DNA from: JAFGMR01 sp964632755
GTDB taxonomy: Archaea; Halobacteriota; Methanosarcinia; Methanotrichales; Methanotrichaceae
DNA length: 36,380 nucleotides
Reading direction: 5' to 3'
NCBI GenBank assembly: GCA_964632755.1
Contig: CAZWDT010000026.1
Coordinates: 1-36,380 of the forward strand
The notes below the pieces were generated by a model that searched no databases, was not told the origin of the DNA, and saw nothing but the letters and a program-made list of their open reading frames with translations. The position numbers and the translations under genes are program-made. Positions 6,991-17,300 of the stretch are shown here, piece by piece. How positions within the stretch are numbered: the stretch's first letter is position 1; each line of letters starts with the position of its first letter.

Positions 6991-7896
6991 AAGATCCTTC
7001 TTGCAGAGTACGCGCTTGCGATCGCGCTCGGGGGAACCTACGAGCTGGAGGGGCGCGCAATGCTCTCTGCCCTTGCGGGGAGCTTCGAGCGCTGTGGGCA
7101 CGAGGTCGTCTACCCAACCCACGGACCCAAGGTCCCGGCTGGGCGCGCCATCCCCTTCAAAGGGGGCGAAGAAGGCTTCTACGAGTTCCTGGGCAGTCAG
7201 GATGCTGATGCGGGGCTTGTGATCGCACCTGACGATCTCCTTGCCCACTGTAACAGCATACTGGAGTCCCGAATGGCGAACCTCGGAAGCGATCCTGCGA
7301 CATGTAGCATCGCAGCGGACAAACTTCTCTGCACAAGAAGGCTCGAAGAGGCCGGGGTGCCAGTGGCCGAGATCGCAGGGCCAGGCCCTATCGGCTGCAG
7401 GCTCTATGTAATCAAGCCGCGGTTTGGCTGCGGATCGGAGGGAGTGCGAATATCCTCGTCCCCCCGCGCCGGGGATGGATCTATTGCAACGATCTTTCGG
7501 GAAGGCCTTTCCTTAAGCGCAAGCTTCGTCTCTGGAAAGAGCTTTCTTCCCCTGACGATCAACCGGCAGCTGATCGAGTCCAACGGAAGGACATTCGCTT
7601 ACAACGGAAGCCAGGTTCCCTACAGGACGCCGAGGGCAGGCGAGATCTGGGAGGCTGCAAAGCGGGCCTGCGCTGCCCTTGGCCTTCGGGGGTATGCCGG
7701 AATCGACTTCGTGCTTGGAGACCTCCCCCGCGTCGTGGATGTGAACGCAAGGCCCACGACCTCGATAATCGGGATTGCCCGCGTCATGAAAGAGGAGCTC
7801 GCTGACCTGATCCTGAAGGCGAGCTTCGGGGAGCTGCCGGCGGAGATTGCGATCGAGGGTGAGTGGACCTTCAGGAAGGGGGATCTTGGGGGATGA
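6988..7896 (+). CDS. ATP-grasp ligase, probable tyramine--L-glutamate ligase (MfnD-like)
   Basis: The 302-residue protein is an ATP-grasp enzyme. The N-terminus MKILLAEYALAIALGGTYELEGRAM and the block APDDLL, then NLGSDPATCSIAADKLLCTRRL resemble MfnD, which joins tyramine to glutamate in methanofuran synthesis. The nucleotide-binding segment YVIKPRFGCGSEGV (about 139-152) and the metal-binding end VVDVNARPTTS (about 246-256) are present. The start ATG has GGTGA at 6976-6980. Methanofuran is needed for the first step of CO2 reduction in methanogens and the last step of methyl oxidation. The ATP-grasp fold is certain; the MfnD identity is by recalled resemblance and could instead be a related amino-acid ligase. 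Confidence 0.65.
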   Translation: MKILLAEYALAIALGGTYELEGRAMLSALAGSFERCGHEVVYPTHGPKVPAGRAIPFKGGEEGFYEFLGSQDADAGLVIAPDDLLAHCNSILESRMANLGSDPATCSIAADKLLCTRRLEEAGVPVAEIAGPGPIGCRLYVIKPRFGCGSEGVRISSSPRAGDGSIATIFREGLSLSASFVSGKSFLPLTINRQLIESNGRTFAYNGSQVPYRTPRAGEIWEAAKRACAALGLRGYAGIDFVLGDLPRVVDVNARPTTSIIGIARVMKEELADLILKASFGELPAEIAIEGEWTFRKGDLGG

Positions 7897-8203
7897 ATCA
7901 TACGATTCTGCTCTTCTGAGATCTGCTCATGATTCGCCGGGGGGAGTCGCCGAGGCCGCCCATGCTAAGGCGAAGGCGCTTGGGTACACAGACCAGCAAT
8001 AGCCCTCGCGGCCGGGACGGCGCTTCGAGGCTCCCCGCGGCGGTTCATCACCGCCCGAAAATCGCGAGGATGGGGACCTGCCTGGAGGAGTCCATGAGAG
8101 CCGTGGCGGCGTCTCCCATCCTCGTAGGGGCCGAGGCCCATCGGATTGATTAGCCCTCTCGGACAGAGGGCGAAAAAAAGTGCATGATCCCCAAAAAGCC
8201 GGG
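7897..8203. other. GC-rich gene-free spacer with three strong inverted repeats
   Basis: No convincing gene lies here. Three perfect stems stand out: GGCGGT/ACCGCC at 8039-8055 (5-nt loop), a 10-bp stem CGAGGATGGG (8065-8074) with CCCATCCTCG (8115-8124) enclosing 40 nt, and GCCCTCT/AGAGGGC at 8153-8171 followed by an A-run. The spacing and GC content resemble a structured RNA, but I could not match it to RNase P, SRP or a known riboswitch. The only plus-strand open frame (7929-8153) is Arg/Pro-rich and unsupported. Confidence 0.35.
8173..8180 (-). terminator. T-run terminator of the minus-strand gene
   Basis: Read on the minus strand, seven T residues follow 24-30 bp after the stop codon at 8204, the form of an archaeal oligo-T terminator. 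Confidence 0.45.
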
Positions 8204-8635
8204 CTATACGGGGACCAGCATGTCGGTCTCAGTCCAGGTGAAGATCAGCGTTGTGTTCTCGTCGTAGCCTCCTCCAACCGTCATCAAGGCGATCTTTCCG
8301 TCATCCTCGACCATTCCAAAGGAGATGGCCTCCGCGACGAATGTATCTCCCATCAGATCCTCGGATCCAGCATAGTAGAGTACCAGCTCATCCTCGTAGA
8401 TGCTCCCCACCATGACGATCGGGCCCATCTTGCCGATGGCATCGGTGTCGGACTGGATGTCGGTTACGGTCAGCTTCAGGAAGCTGCCGTTCTGCTCCAT
8501 TGTGCAGTTACCAGTCGCCTTCTCATACCCGGGCAGGAACTCCTCGCCACTTGGATATATCGCAAAGCCCTCTCCCGTCATGGTATATGCTCCGGCGATA
8601 TTTTCATTCTCACCCATGGCCGTGCCCAAGGCCAA
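8204..8635 (-). CDS. Secreted beta-rich protein, N-terminus lost in assembly gap
   Basis: The frame is open from the edge of the N-run to a stop at 8204-8206. The first visible residues (LALGTAMGEN) look like the end of a signal peptide, so the true start lies in the gap or beyond it; the in-frame TTG at the very edge is not a believable start. About 144 residues remain, rich in alternating hydrophobic/polar strands, acidic, with sequons NCT and NTT and a Gly-rich stretch near the C-terminus. It resembles a small calycin-like beta-barrel in composition only. No family recognised. A minus-strand TATA-like ATTGTATAT lies at 8831-8839. Confidence 0.6.
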   Translation of the reverse strand: MALGTAMGENENIAGAYTMTGEGFAIYPSGEEFLPGYEKATGNCTMEQNGSFLKLTVTDIQSDTDAIGKMGPIVMVGSIYEDELVLYYAGSEDLMGDTFVAEAISFGMVEDDGKIALMTVGGGYDENTTLIFTWTETDMLVPV

Positions 8636-8735
8636 NNNNNNNNNNNNNNNNNNNNNNNNNNNNNNNNNNNNNNNNNNNNNNNNNNNNNNNNNNNNNNNNN
8701 NNNNNNNNNNNNNNNNNNNNNNNNNNNNNNNNNNN
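8636..8735. other. Assembly gap 1 (100 N)
   Basis: Exactly 100 N, a conventional scaffold spacer. Unlike gap 2, the flanking bases do not repeat each other, so the real distance is unknown. It removes the 5' end of the minus-strand gene ending at 8204. Confidence 0.95.
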
Positions 8736-8830
8736 GCTGAGGGGGGGAGAGATCATCTGCGGCCAAGCCGCTACTGACTCGCCGACTGGCCTTGGAGAGA
8801 CGGGACGCCTGGATACCGGCAGAGTGCTCG

Positions 8831-8839
8831 ATATACAAT
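8831..8839 (-). promoter_or_regulatory. Possible minus-strand TATA box feeding into gap 1
   Basis: The minus strand reads ATTGTATAT here. A start about 25 bp further on would produce a transcript entering the gap toward the truncated secreted gene, consistent with that gene starting within or just before the Ns. Confidence 0.3.
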
Positions 8840-8934
8840 GTCAGCCGACGGCAGAGCCCTCCCCCCAAACCTTTCCCCGTCTCCCTTCATAGAGAGCAAA
8901 GGAGGACCTTTGCGATTCCTCAGCATTTCGGCCC

Positions 8935-9495
8935 TCATGCCCAGTACTGGAGAGGCAAGTGGCCCCCGCTGATAGATCCCCACCATGTATTGCCATCGGG
9001 GGCAAAGGCGCTGTAGCTTCCAGAGAGGCGGTCCCTTCCCCCGTATAGCGTAGAGCGATAGAGCACGAGGTCGTCGAGGCCCAGGAGGTCCAGGGTTATG
9101 ACGCCTGAGGCAGCAACGGTTCCGGTGGCCGAGGCGAGCTGGGCCCGATCCGCGTCGGTTATGAATCCCCGGCCGAAGACCGCCCTTCCATTCTGGACGA
9201 GAGTCAGGTTAGCCCTCTTTAGGCCGCTGTCCCTTAACTCCAGACTCCACCCGCCTGCCAGTATGGTCATGGGCCAGGTCGATGTCTCAACTTGGTCCTG
9301 GGCATTTCGGCGCCAGGCCTCCTTGATATCCTCCCCGCCGCCGGTCAACCGCTCGATATACTCCCTCGTATGGTAGGGATCTGGCGGGCTTAAGAGGTCT
9401 CCGACCTCCAGGGGATCGACCTGCTCGGCCTCCGATCCCAGTGCATGGAAGGGGAGCATGAGCACGGCCAATAAGGCAAAGATGATCCATTTCAT
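8935..9495 (-). CDS. Secreted protein of unknown family
   Basis: The 186-residue product begins with a clear signal peptide (MKWIIFALLAVLMLPFHALG). It continues with an acidic, helix-prone segment and then a beta-rich C-terminal domain with WSLELRDSG, NLTLVQNG, DLVLYRSTLYGG and WWGSISGGHLPLQYW. I recognise no family. Its ATG overlaps the stop of the upstream thiamine-diphosphate enzyme (ATGA on the minus strand, 9495-9492), so the two form an operon and are likely translationally coupled. An exported product coupled to a cytosolic enzyme is odd and gives no immediate functional clue. Confidence 0.75.
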   Translation of the reverse strand: MKWIIFALLAVLMLPFHALGSEAEQVDPLEVGDLLSPPDPYHTREYIERLTGGGEDIKEAWRRNAQDQVETSTWPMTILAGGWSLELRDSGLKRANLTLVQNGRAVFGRGFITDADRAQLASATGTVAASGVITLDLLGLDDLVLYRSTLYGGRDRLSGSYSAFAPDGNTWWGSISGGHLPLQYWA

Positions 9496-11266
9496 TGACT
9501 AACACCCACTGAAATGTCCGCTTGATCTGGAAGGCATATATTATTGTTTTCTCGAGAGGCTTTGGCCCCCCACTGGGTTCCCCTGAGGTCGAGGGGGCGG
9601 CCCTCCTCCATCACCTCGAGCAAGAAGGGCTCGGAATCACGAAGGCAGGCGTTCGCAGATGGGGACGGGGCAGCCCTCCCATCGACTCGCTCCGACCTGA
9701 TCCCAAGGGCCTGGGCGATGGATGCTAAATCCTCCGGCCCGAATGACATGTCGACCTCCTTTCCAAGGACGCGCCGCGAGATCTCCCTTATGAACTGGAG
9801 GCCGCCGTTGTTGAAGACCACGACCTTCACCGGCAAGCGCCCCTCCGCGATCGTTGAGAGCTCCGAAAGGCTTGCCAAAAGGCCGCCGTCTCCGCATATG
9901 GCAACCGCACGCCTTGCACCAGCGTGGCAAGCGCCGACTGCCTGGGCAAGCGATGAGCCCATAGTAGCCATGCCCCATGGGTAAAGCATATGGAAAGGCT
10001 TGCGAGAGCGGAAGTTCCGATAGGCCAGAAGGCCGGTCGTCCCAGCATCCATCACCAACACCCCATCCAGGCTGGCCGCCTCCAAGGCCGCCGTCAATGA
10101 AGGAGATGGGGGAGGTCCCCCCTCCATTGAACGCTTCCACCAGCACGGCTTTGCCTCGAGGCAGATGGCCTCAGAGGATGTCGCAAGGATGGCCTNNNNN
10201 NNNNNNNNNNNNNNNNNNNNNNNNNNNNNNNNNNNNNNNNNNNNNNNNNNNNNNNNNNNNNNNNNNNNNNNNNNNNNNNNNNNNNNNNNNNNNNNCAGCA
10301 CGGCTTTGCCTCGAGGCAGATGGCCTCAGAGGATGTCGCAAGGATGGCCTGGAGAACTGAAGATACGGTCGCAGTCCGATATCGGTCCAAGGGAACCAAA
10401 CGTGAACGATCCATTGGGTTGCCGTTCACCTGGAATATGGTAGGATTGGCATTTGCCTCTATGAGAAGCTGGATCGTGTTATGGGCGAGCCTTGAACCAA
10501 GCACCAGTATGAGGTCGGCCTTGATGAACGCGGAGTTTGCCCTTTCAAAGCCGATTGTGCCCACAGGTCCGAGGCATAGAGGATCCATTTCGTCGACCAC
10601 GCCCCGGGCAGGGGCAGTTGTGACGATGGGGATCTGCAGGCGTTGTACCGCTAGCGAAAGGCTCTCCCCATCCCTTAGCGCCCCAGATCCGGCAAGTATC
10701 ATGGGCCGAGAAGCACCCTCCAAGGCCTCGTTCAACCTGTCGACGAAAGCAGGTGAGACGACGGGAAGGGCCGCTTGCGAGGCAGGCCTCGTTCCCATAC
10801 CGTCCTCGATGATGTTTACAACCACTGGACCGGATGGCGGCATTGCAGCAAGGCGAAAGGCCTCCTGGAGTGCCTCGGGCTCGCCCGCCACCACCTCATA
10901 GTAGCCCTTTACCACCGGCTCCAAGACATCCCTCAGAGGAAAAGCCTGCCAAGCCCCTGGATCTCCCGCCATATAGGCAGGCCTCGCGGTAATGGCAACG
11001 ACGGCCACGTGATCCTTCCAAGAGTGGATCAAGGCCGGGATGAGTCCGGCAATCCCCGGTCCCTGAGCTACCATCGCCACCCCTAACCCCCTCAACCTCG
11101 CGTAGGCGTCTGCCGCAAATCCAACCGAGGCCGGATGCCTCATGAGAACAGGGCGCACTTCGTCGAGGGCTGCATAGAGGGGAACGGTAGCAGAGCCGGG
11201 CAGGTGAAAGACTGCATCGACCCCATGGATCGATAGGGCATGGGAAAGGGAGTGGATCAGATCCAT
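9492..11266 (-). CDS. Thiamine-diphosphate-dependent enzyme, acetolactate-synthase-like (split by artificial gap)
   Basis: Removing the Ns and one copy of the duplicated 55-bp flank gives one continuous frame of 540 codons (539 residues). The N-terminal pyrimidine-binding domain begins MDLIHSLSHALSIHGVDAVFHLPGSA, a central DHS-like domain follows, and the C-terminal domain holds the thiamine-diphosphate motif GDGGLL...FNNGG (starting near residue 405). Relatives include acetolactate synthase, benzoylformate decarboxylase and sulfoacetaldehyde acetyltransferase. The catalytic glutamate expected in the RHEQGA position is replaced: here it reads RHPASV, with Pro45. The reaction is therefore uncertain. 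It overlaps the following secreted-protein gene by four bases and shares a divergent promoter region with the giant gene. Confidence 0.8.
10141..10350. other. Assembly gap 2 (100 N) flanked by an identical 55-bp sequence
   Basis: Positions 10141-10195 and 10296-10350 are identical over 55 bases, with 100 N (10196-10295) between. This is the footprint of two contigs that overlap by an assembler k-mer but were scaffolded with a default gap. Joining them keeps the reading frame of the surrounding gene intact. It is not a biological repeat. Confidence 0.93.
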
Positions 11267-11348
11267 GTGTACGAGGTGATCCTGTAAGGGGATAACCGTT
11301 CCCCCTCGGGAGAGGATATGCGAGTGGCATGCCGCCTGCCGGGGAGAT

Positions 11349-11358
11349 ATCTATATAC
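11349..11358. promoter_or_regulatory. Divergent TATA region between the TPP enzyme and the giant surface gene
   Basis: The AT-rich word ATCTATATAC is TATA-like on both strands (CTATATAC on plus, GTATATAG on minus). On plus it lies 38-45 bp before the ATG at 11396; on minus 83-92 bp before the start at 11266. One short AT island may therefore serve both directions. Confidence 0.45.
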
Positions 11359-11395
11359 TAATGGATAATGAATGACATATGGTGATCTTGTGCCC

Positions 11396-14300
11396 ATGGA
11401 GACCTCTAAGCACCTTCTAGCCCTTGCTACCATCCTTCTGCTCGTGCCACTCTGCCAGGCATACTCCCTCAACAACACCTATCTAGATCTTGACTGGGGG
11501 GAGACGCAAAGCTCCGAGTGGCGTTTCATGTACGCTCCGGATACTTGGGGCGACTCCCTATATCGGGAGCACTTTGCAGTCTACGCCGGGAATTGGAACG
11601 AGACCAAGGAATCGGATGGCGAGTTCGCAGTCGACCAGTACTTCGCAGATAGCGCCGACGGGAGGACTGCAACCCTCCACTATGAGGACCTATCACTTAC
11701 AAGGCAGGTACACCTCCCACCGGGGGAAGCCAAGTACTTCCAGATAACATACGTCCTCACGAACACCAACACCACCATGCTTCGGGACGTCAGGTTCTTC
11801 GAGACAGTGGACTACGATATAGTGACCTCTGGAGACTCCTATGGGTGGTACACCGAGAGCACCGACTCGATATGGCAGAACAGCGACCAATACTTCAGAA
11901 ACGGCTTTGATGGCAGCAAGCAGTCATCCAACCACGGGCTTGAACATTGGTCAGAGGAGATCAACGATGATTGGGACGACGGGGAGCTGAACGGAAACGA
12001 CAAGTACCCCGAGGAGGGGACTGCCGATGTCGCCGTTGGCATGCAGTGGAACGCAGGCGATATACCCCCGGGCGGCTCCTGGGATATCACGCTTACATTC
12101 AACTTTGGGGGAACTGCAGGGATCATCGCCCATGCGGGCCTCGACCAGGCCGCCCTCGCCGGAACGCCAGTTGTACTTGACGCCTCTCGATCGTCATCTG
12201 TAGGAGACATCATCTCGTATGAGTGGGACCTGGATGGAGACGGCGTATACGATAGGAACGTCACAGCCCCGACGTACACCTATGAGGGATGGAGGACGCA
12301 AGGCGATCACCTTGTGGGACTCAGGATCACCGACGACGAGGGCCGAAACGCAACCGCTACTGTGAAGATAGATATCGTCACCCTCTCGGGCCAGGATGAG
12401 AGATGGGAGATCACCGTAACCCCTGATCGCATAGAGACGAGCCGGGGAGCCATCGAGGAGTACAACCTCAGGATCACAAACGGCCAAGGCATGGGGGACA
12501 CCTTCACGATCTCGGGAAGCGGTCCTGTGAGAGAATGGATATCCATGGACGACTCCCTCTACCTCCTATCGGGCCAGGATGCGGAGGTCCCCTTGAGGAT
12601 TGCGATCCCGGAGGATGCGTTGCCTGGCAACTACTCTTTCCAAGTTCAGGTAAACTCCACCAATCTCGGAACTTCCCGTGAGGCGACGGCAGCGCTCGAT
12701 GTTGCAGCCGCCCCTCTCCTCGTGGACCTGCTCCCCTTGGAGAACTCCCGGACCGGCTCGGACCAGCTGCTCGTGAGCTGGAGGACGCCAGTTGAGAGCA
12801 CCGGGGATCTCTTCATCAGATCGGAAGGGGAGGAGGAGTATCGCCGGATCGCGGGCGCCTCCGGAAGGGAGCATGAGGTCGTTGCCGAGGGGCTTGATAG
12901 GAACACCCTCTACGAGTTCTACGTGAGGTCCGAGGCGAATGGAAACGCAACGACTAGCGATACGAGACAGATCCTCGTGGATAACGGCATAAGCTTCCCA
13001 GAGAGAAGCTACGAGTTCACCATAGAGAGGGACTACAACCAGGAGCGTTCTATCACCGTCGAGAACACCGACGACGAACCGCACGAGCTTCTCTTGAACG
13101 TATCCAACGTTCCAAGCGACCTTGCCATAAACTTCGTCGGAGAGGGCTCAATGGACCAGAGAATTGCACTTCTCCCGGGCGAGAGAAAAGAGGTGCGCCT
13201 GGTCTTCCACGCCCAGGATTCCCTATCACCTAACTACACCATACTCCTTGGCCTGACCAACCTGGACGCTGAGCCCATAACCGATCTCGCCTACATCCAC
13301 CTCGACGTCCACGTACCGGTAATAGATTTCGAGATGCAAGAGCTGGGCGAGGATCCCCATACGCTCGCAAAGACGATCAAGCTGACCAACGATGGCGACC
13401 CCATAACCGATCTGAGGGTAGAGGCAAGCCCCGAGCTGAAGGATATACTCCTCTTCGAGCCGACCCTGGACCACGCCTATCTTGGATCGGGAGAGAGCCT
13501 GGAGTTTCGGGCAGTTCCAATCCTGACCGAGGGCTTCACCGGGGCCAGAGGGTCGATAACGGCGTACGCGGCTGGAGAAGAGAGGGAGCTTCCCCTTGAG
13601 TTCAATGTGCCCGATGGGATGCAAGTATTCGTAGGAGAGATCCCGCGCATGACGGTTGAGTTCGATCCCGAGTACGACTCCGACGGAATCGCAAACACCA
13701 ATCCCTCGGGAGGAGAGGTTGTATCCTACACAATCCGCTCCGGGGACTCGAGCACAACCGCCTTTCTAGCCCAGGTAAAGGTAAATGTCGAGCAGGATGG
13801 AAAGCCCGCCTCTAAGGCATCCGTTCTCCTTGACCTTGTGGGTGCTGGATCTAACGAGACAATCCGTGCTGAGACCGATATCTTCGGGCAGACTGGCTTC
13901 GTCATATCCGGGCCTCTCGGCGATTACACATATCGCGCAACCGTCGAGGGCTTCGAGTCCTCGACCGAGGAGCGCAGGTTCTCGGTCGATCCAACTCCAT
14001 CGAGGACGATCGAGCCCGAGGCGATCGAGTGGGAGAGCGCTTCTGACGCCAACGAGACATTCGACCTTGCAGGCGATGATCCGGTGACGCTCGAGTCTCC
14101 CCCGTTCAAGATCACGGCGAGGATAGAAGGCCTCGCCGATGATGCCATCCCAATACTCTACCTGAGGCACTGGGGGAACTACAGCTATCAAGAGGTAATT
14201 GGATCTTGCGAGGGAGACGGAATCACCTTCGACCTCGGCTATGCCGATCCTGGCAACTATACGGCAACGATTGCTACCCAGTCGTCACAGGGAATCGCCA

Positions 14301-17300
14301 CATCTCGAGAGAGGCACATCCGCTTTGGATGGCGAGAGGCTGATATCAGCCAGCTTCACAACTACACCTACGAGCTTCCCTTCCCGATCGATGGCGGGCA
14401 GATGGCAAAGGTCACGGTCTCCAACAACCTTGCAGAAGGCGAGCCGCATAAGGCCATGCGCCTCCTCTACGTCATGTCGGACGAGAACCTCTCCCAATAC
14501 ATATTCACATATGCCATCATCTCGGACAGGAATTTGACCGACACCCTCAGGGTGGACGTGCGAGACGGATCGGGAACGTCGTTATACCAGAAGGTTGAGG
14601 AGGTCCGCTTCGAGGAGTACGTTCCTTTGTATGTGGATGTTCCAGTTCCCGTATACGGCTCGGACGGCGAGCGTGTGGAGGGCTTCAAGATCAAGGTCGA
14701 GATGGATGACTACGTCCTCTTCTTCTCAGACGTCTACGAGCTGGTATGCGATCCCGGAGCCTTCGTCGATGGCGAGACCTGGAAGATCTTCTGGAATGAG
14801 GGGATGCTCACGCCGCACAACAAGGTAGGCGTTGTCATCAAGTGCTACGCCGGATTCGTGCCTGGGTTCAACACCGCCATGGGGATGGTCGACACCGTGA
14901 ACAACCTCTGCAGAGAAGATTTTGCCGACTCCCTGAGGGGCGCAGGCGAGCTCTCCCTCGACCCGATACTCGACTACTCGAAGGGCAACGACTTCAGACA
15001 TGGAATGAAGGAGTGGAACTTCATAAAGGCCACGAAGAACCTCAAGGGCGAGATGATGGCGCCCGGATTCGTGATGACCGATCCGAAGACCAGAAAGGTG
15101 CTCTTCGGCCCGTTGGCTCCAAAGTCGATTGGAGGGCAGGTCAGTACGCTTAAGGGAGAGTACTTCAAGACGTTCAAGGAGGGAAAGCTCGCAGGAAGCC
15201 TCACCGTGCTCGGCTGGGCATCGAACGTCTACAGCAACTACGCCGACTGGACGCGCGTCTCTGAGGAGCAGGCGAAGGCGGAGAAGGGATCCAAGGCAGG
15301 TCTCAAGGAGACTCAGACGATAACGGTCAAGAGCTGCATAAACCATGCCCCTCTGAAGAACTCCTTCACATCCGACCTGGACTTCCTCTGCTCGCCTGTG
15401 AGAAACGTCGAGAAGGTCTTCGTGACGCTCCGGTTCGCTCGTGAGGCGCCCGATTACTATCAACCCTTCGACACCAAAGTCATGCTGAACGGACACCTTA
15501 TCGGCAGCATCAATGGAACCGTTCCCCAGGGCCGCTACACATTCAAGGTCGATCCAACGTTCGTGAACTACGCAGAGGTTGGCACTGCCGAAAACTCCCT
15601 CGTCCTCGACGTCGTCGGCATGAACAGGGGCTACTACGTCCCCCTCGAGGGTTACTCGATAGACTTCATGGTCAAGAAGAAGGATATGGCGGTGGTTGCT
15701 CACGACCAGGAGGAGGCGGATAGGATCGTTGCCAACCTGAGCGGGACGGTCGAGCACGAGTCCGATCTCCTGGTATCCCCCGAGGAGCTCAGGATCTCGA
15801 ACCTGCGGCCAAGAGCCGGCGAGAATGTGACAATAGAGGCCCAGGTCCACAACCAGGGAAGCGTTGGATTGGGCGATGTCCAGGTTCGGTTCCTGGATGG
15901 GGTCGATCTGATAGACGATGTCACCATCCCTTACATACCGGAGTTTTCGAGCGTCGCCATGGATACCGAGTGGATTGCCGATGTTGGCACCCATGAGATC
16001 AAGGTCATTGTGAGTTCAAGAGCTGACGACTCAAACCCCTCTAACAACGAGGCATCAAAAACGCTAATCGTCACATCCGATGACAGCGATAGCGATCCGC
16101 CGTCTATAAGCCGGCTTCAGCCACCGCCCGAATCGAGCTTATCCTATCGGCGCCCCCTCATAAGCGCCGATCTCAACGACACGGGCTCGGGGATGGACAC
16201 GGAATCGGTCGCTATAGCAGTCGATGGATCCGACGTCACAGGCGAGGCTCGGATCGTGCCTGCCCGGGTCTGGTACACGCCGGCGGACGACCTTGCACCT
16301 GGCGAACACGTCGTGGAAGTCAGGGCAATGGACAGACAGGGGAACGAGAACACCTCCAGATGGACCTTCCTGATATCGGGCGACCTCGCCCCTCCATCGA
16401 TAGAGAACCTCCAGCCACCGGACGACTCGACCCTCGTCTACGACCGGCCGCTCATCAGCGCCTCCCTGAAGGATGCCGATTCAGGGGTCGATCCAGAGTC
16501 GGTCCGCCTGATGGTCGATGGAATCGATGTAACCGGGAACTCAACGGTCCTCTCGACGAAGGTCTGGTATACGCCTTCCGAGCCACTGGCAATAGGCAGG
16601 CACGACCTGGGGGTCGCCCTCGAAGACAATTCCGGCAACCGGAACTCCAGCACATGGTCCTTCCAGATAAGTGCAGAGACCGCGGGGGGCGGGCCGGGAG
16701 AGGTGGTTGAGGCAGCCGATGTCTGCCCCGGGGGAGACTGCAATTATGAAAGCATCCAGGAGGCGGTCGACGCTGCAACGGCTGGCGATACAATACGGGT
16801 GTCGAGCGGGACCTATTCCGAGAACGTTGTGATCGGAAAGGGCCTAACCCTCGTAGGCGTCGACACTGGCGAGGGCCGGCCCGTCGTGGACGCCTCCTTA
16901 GGTGGAAGCGCAATCACGCTTGCGGCAGATGGCATCACCATCAAGGGATTCGTGGCAACGAATGCCCAAGAGTCAGGGGTCAAGGTCGCCTCCAACGACA
17001 ACGTCATCGTCGATAACGTTGTGGACAGCAACCAGGAGCATGGCATATACATGTATCAGGCGAGCAACAACACTGTTAGGGATAACGAGGCATACGAGAA
17101 CGGCTTTGGGATATGCTTGAGCGACCTCTCCTTGAACAACAGGATAATCAACAACAGCGCGAGATCGAACGACTATGGGATCTTTCTGGATCTCACATGC
17201 TACGATAACCTCATCTACATGAACCGGCTGGTGGAGAACGAGGCCCACGATGCCTACGACTCCGACACCGATCTTCTGAGCATAAACCGTTGGGATAACG

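Noticed and set aside
7929..8153. 74-codon plus-strand frame in the GC-rich spacer
   Set aside because: Arg/Pro-rich translation, no ribosome binding site, and the stretch is dominated by inverted repeats, so a structured non-coding region is more likely.
8500..8892. Open frames running through assembly gap 1
   Set aside because: They are held open only by the undefined bases; the two sides do not encode a consistent protein.
10141..10350. 55-bp direct repeat as insertion-site duplication
   Set aside because: The copies flank a 100-N scaffold gap and the merged gene is intact, so it is an assembly overlap.
14726..15994. 422-codon minus-strand frame inside the giant gene
   Set aside because: Shadow of the 2195-residue protein; composition is that of reverse-complemented coding DNA, without start signals.
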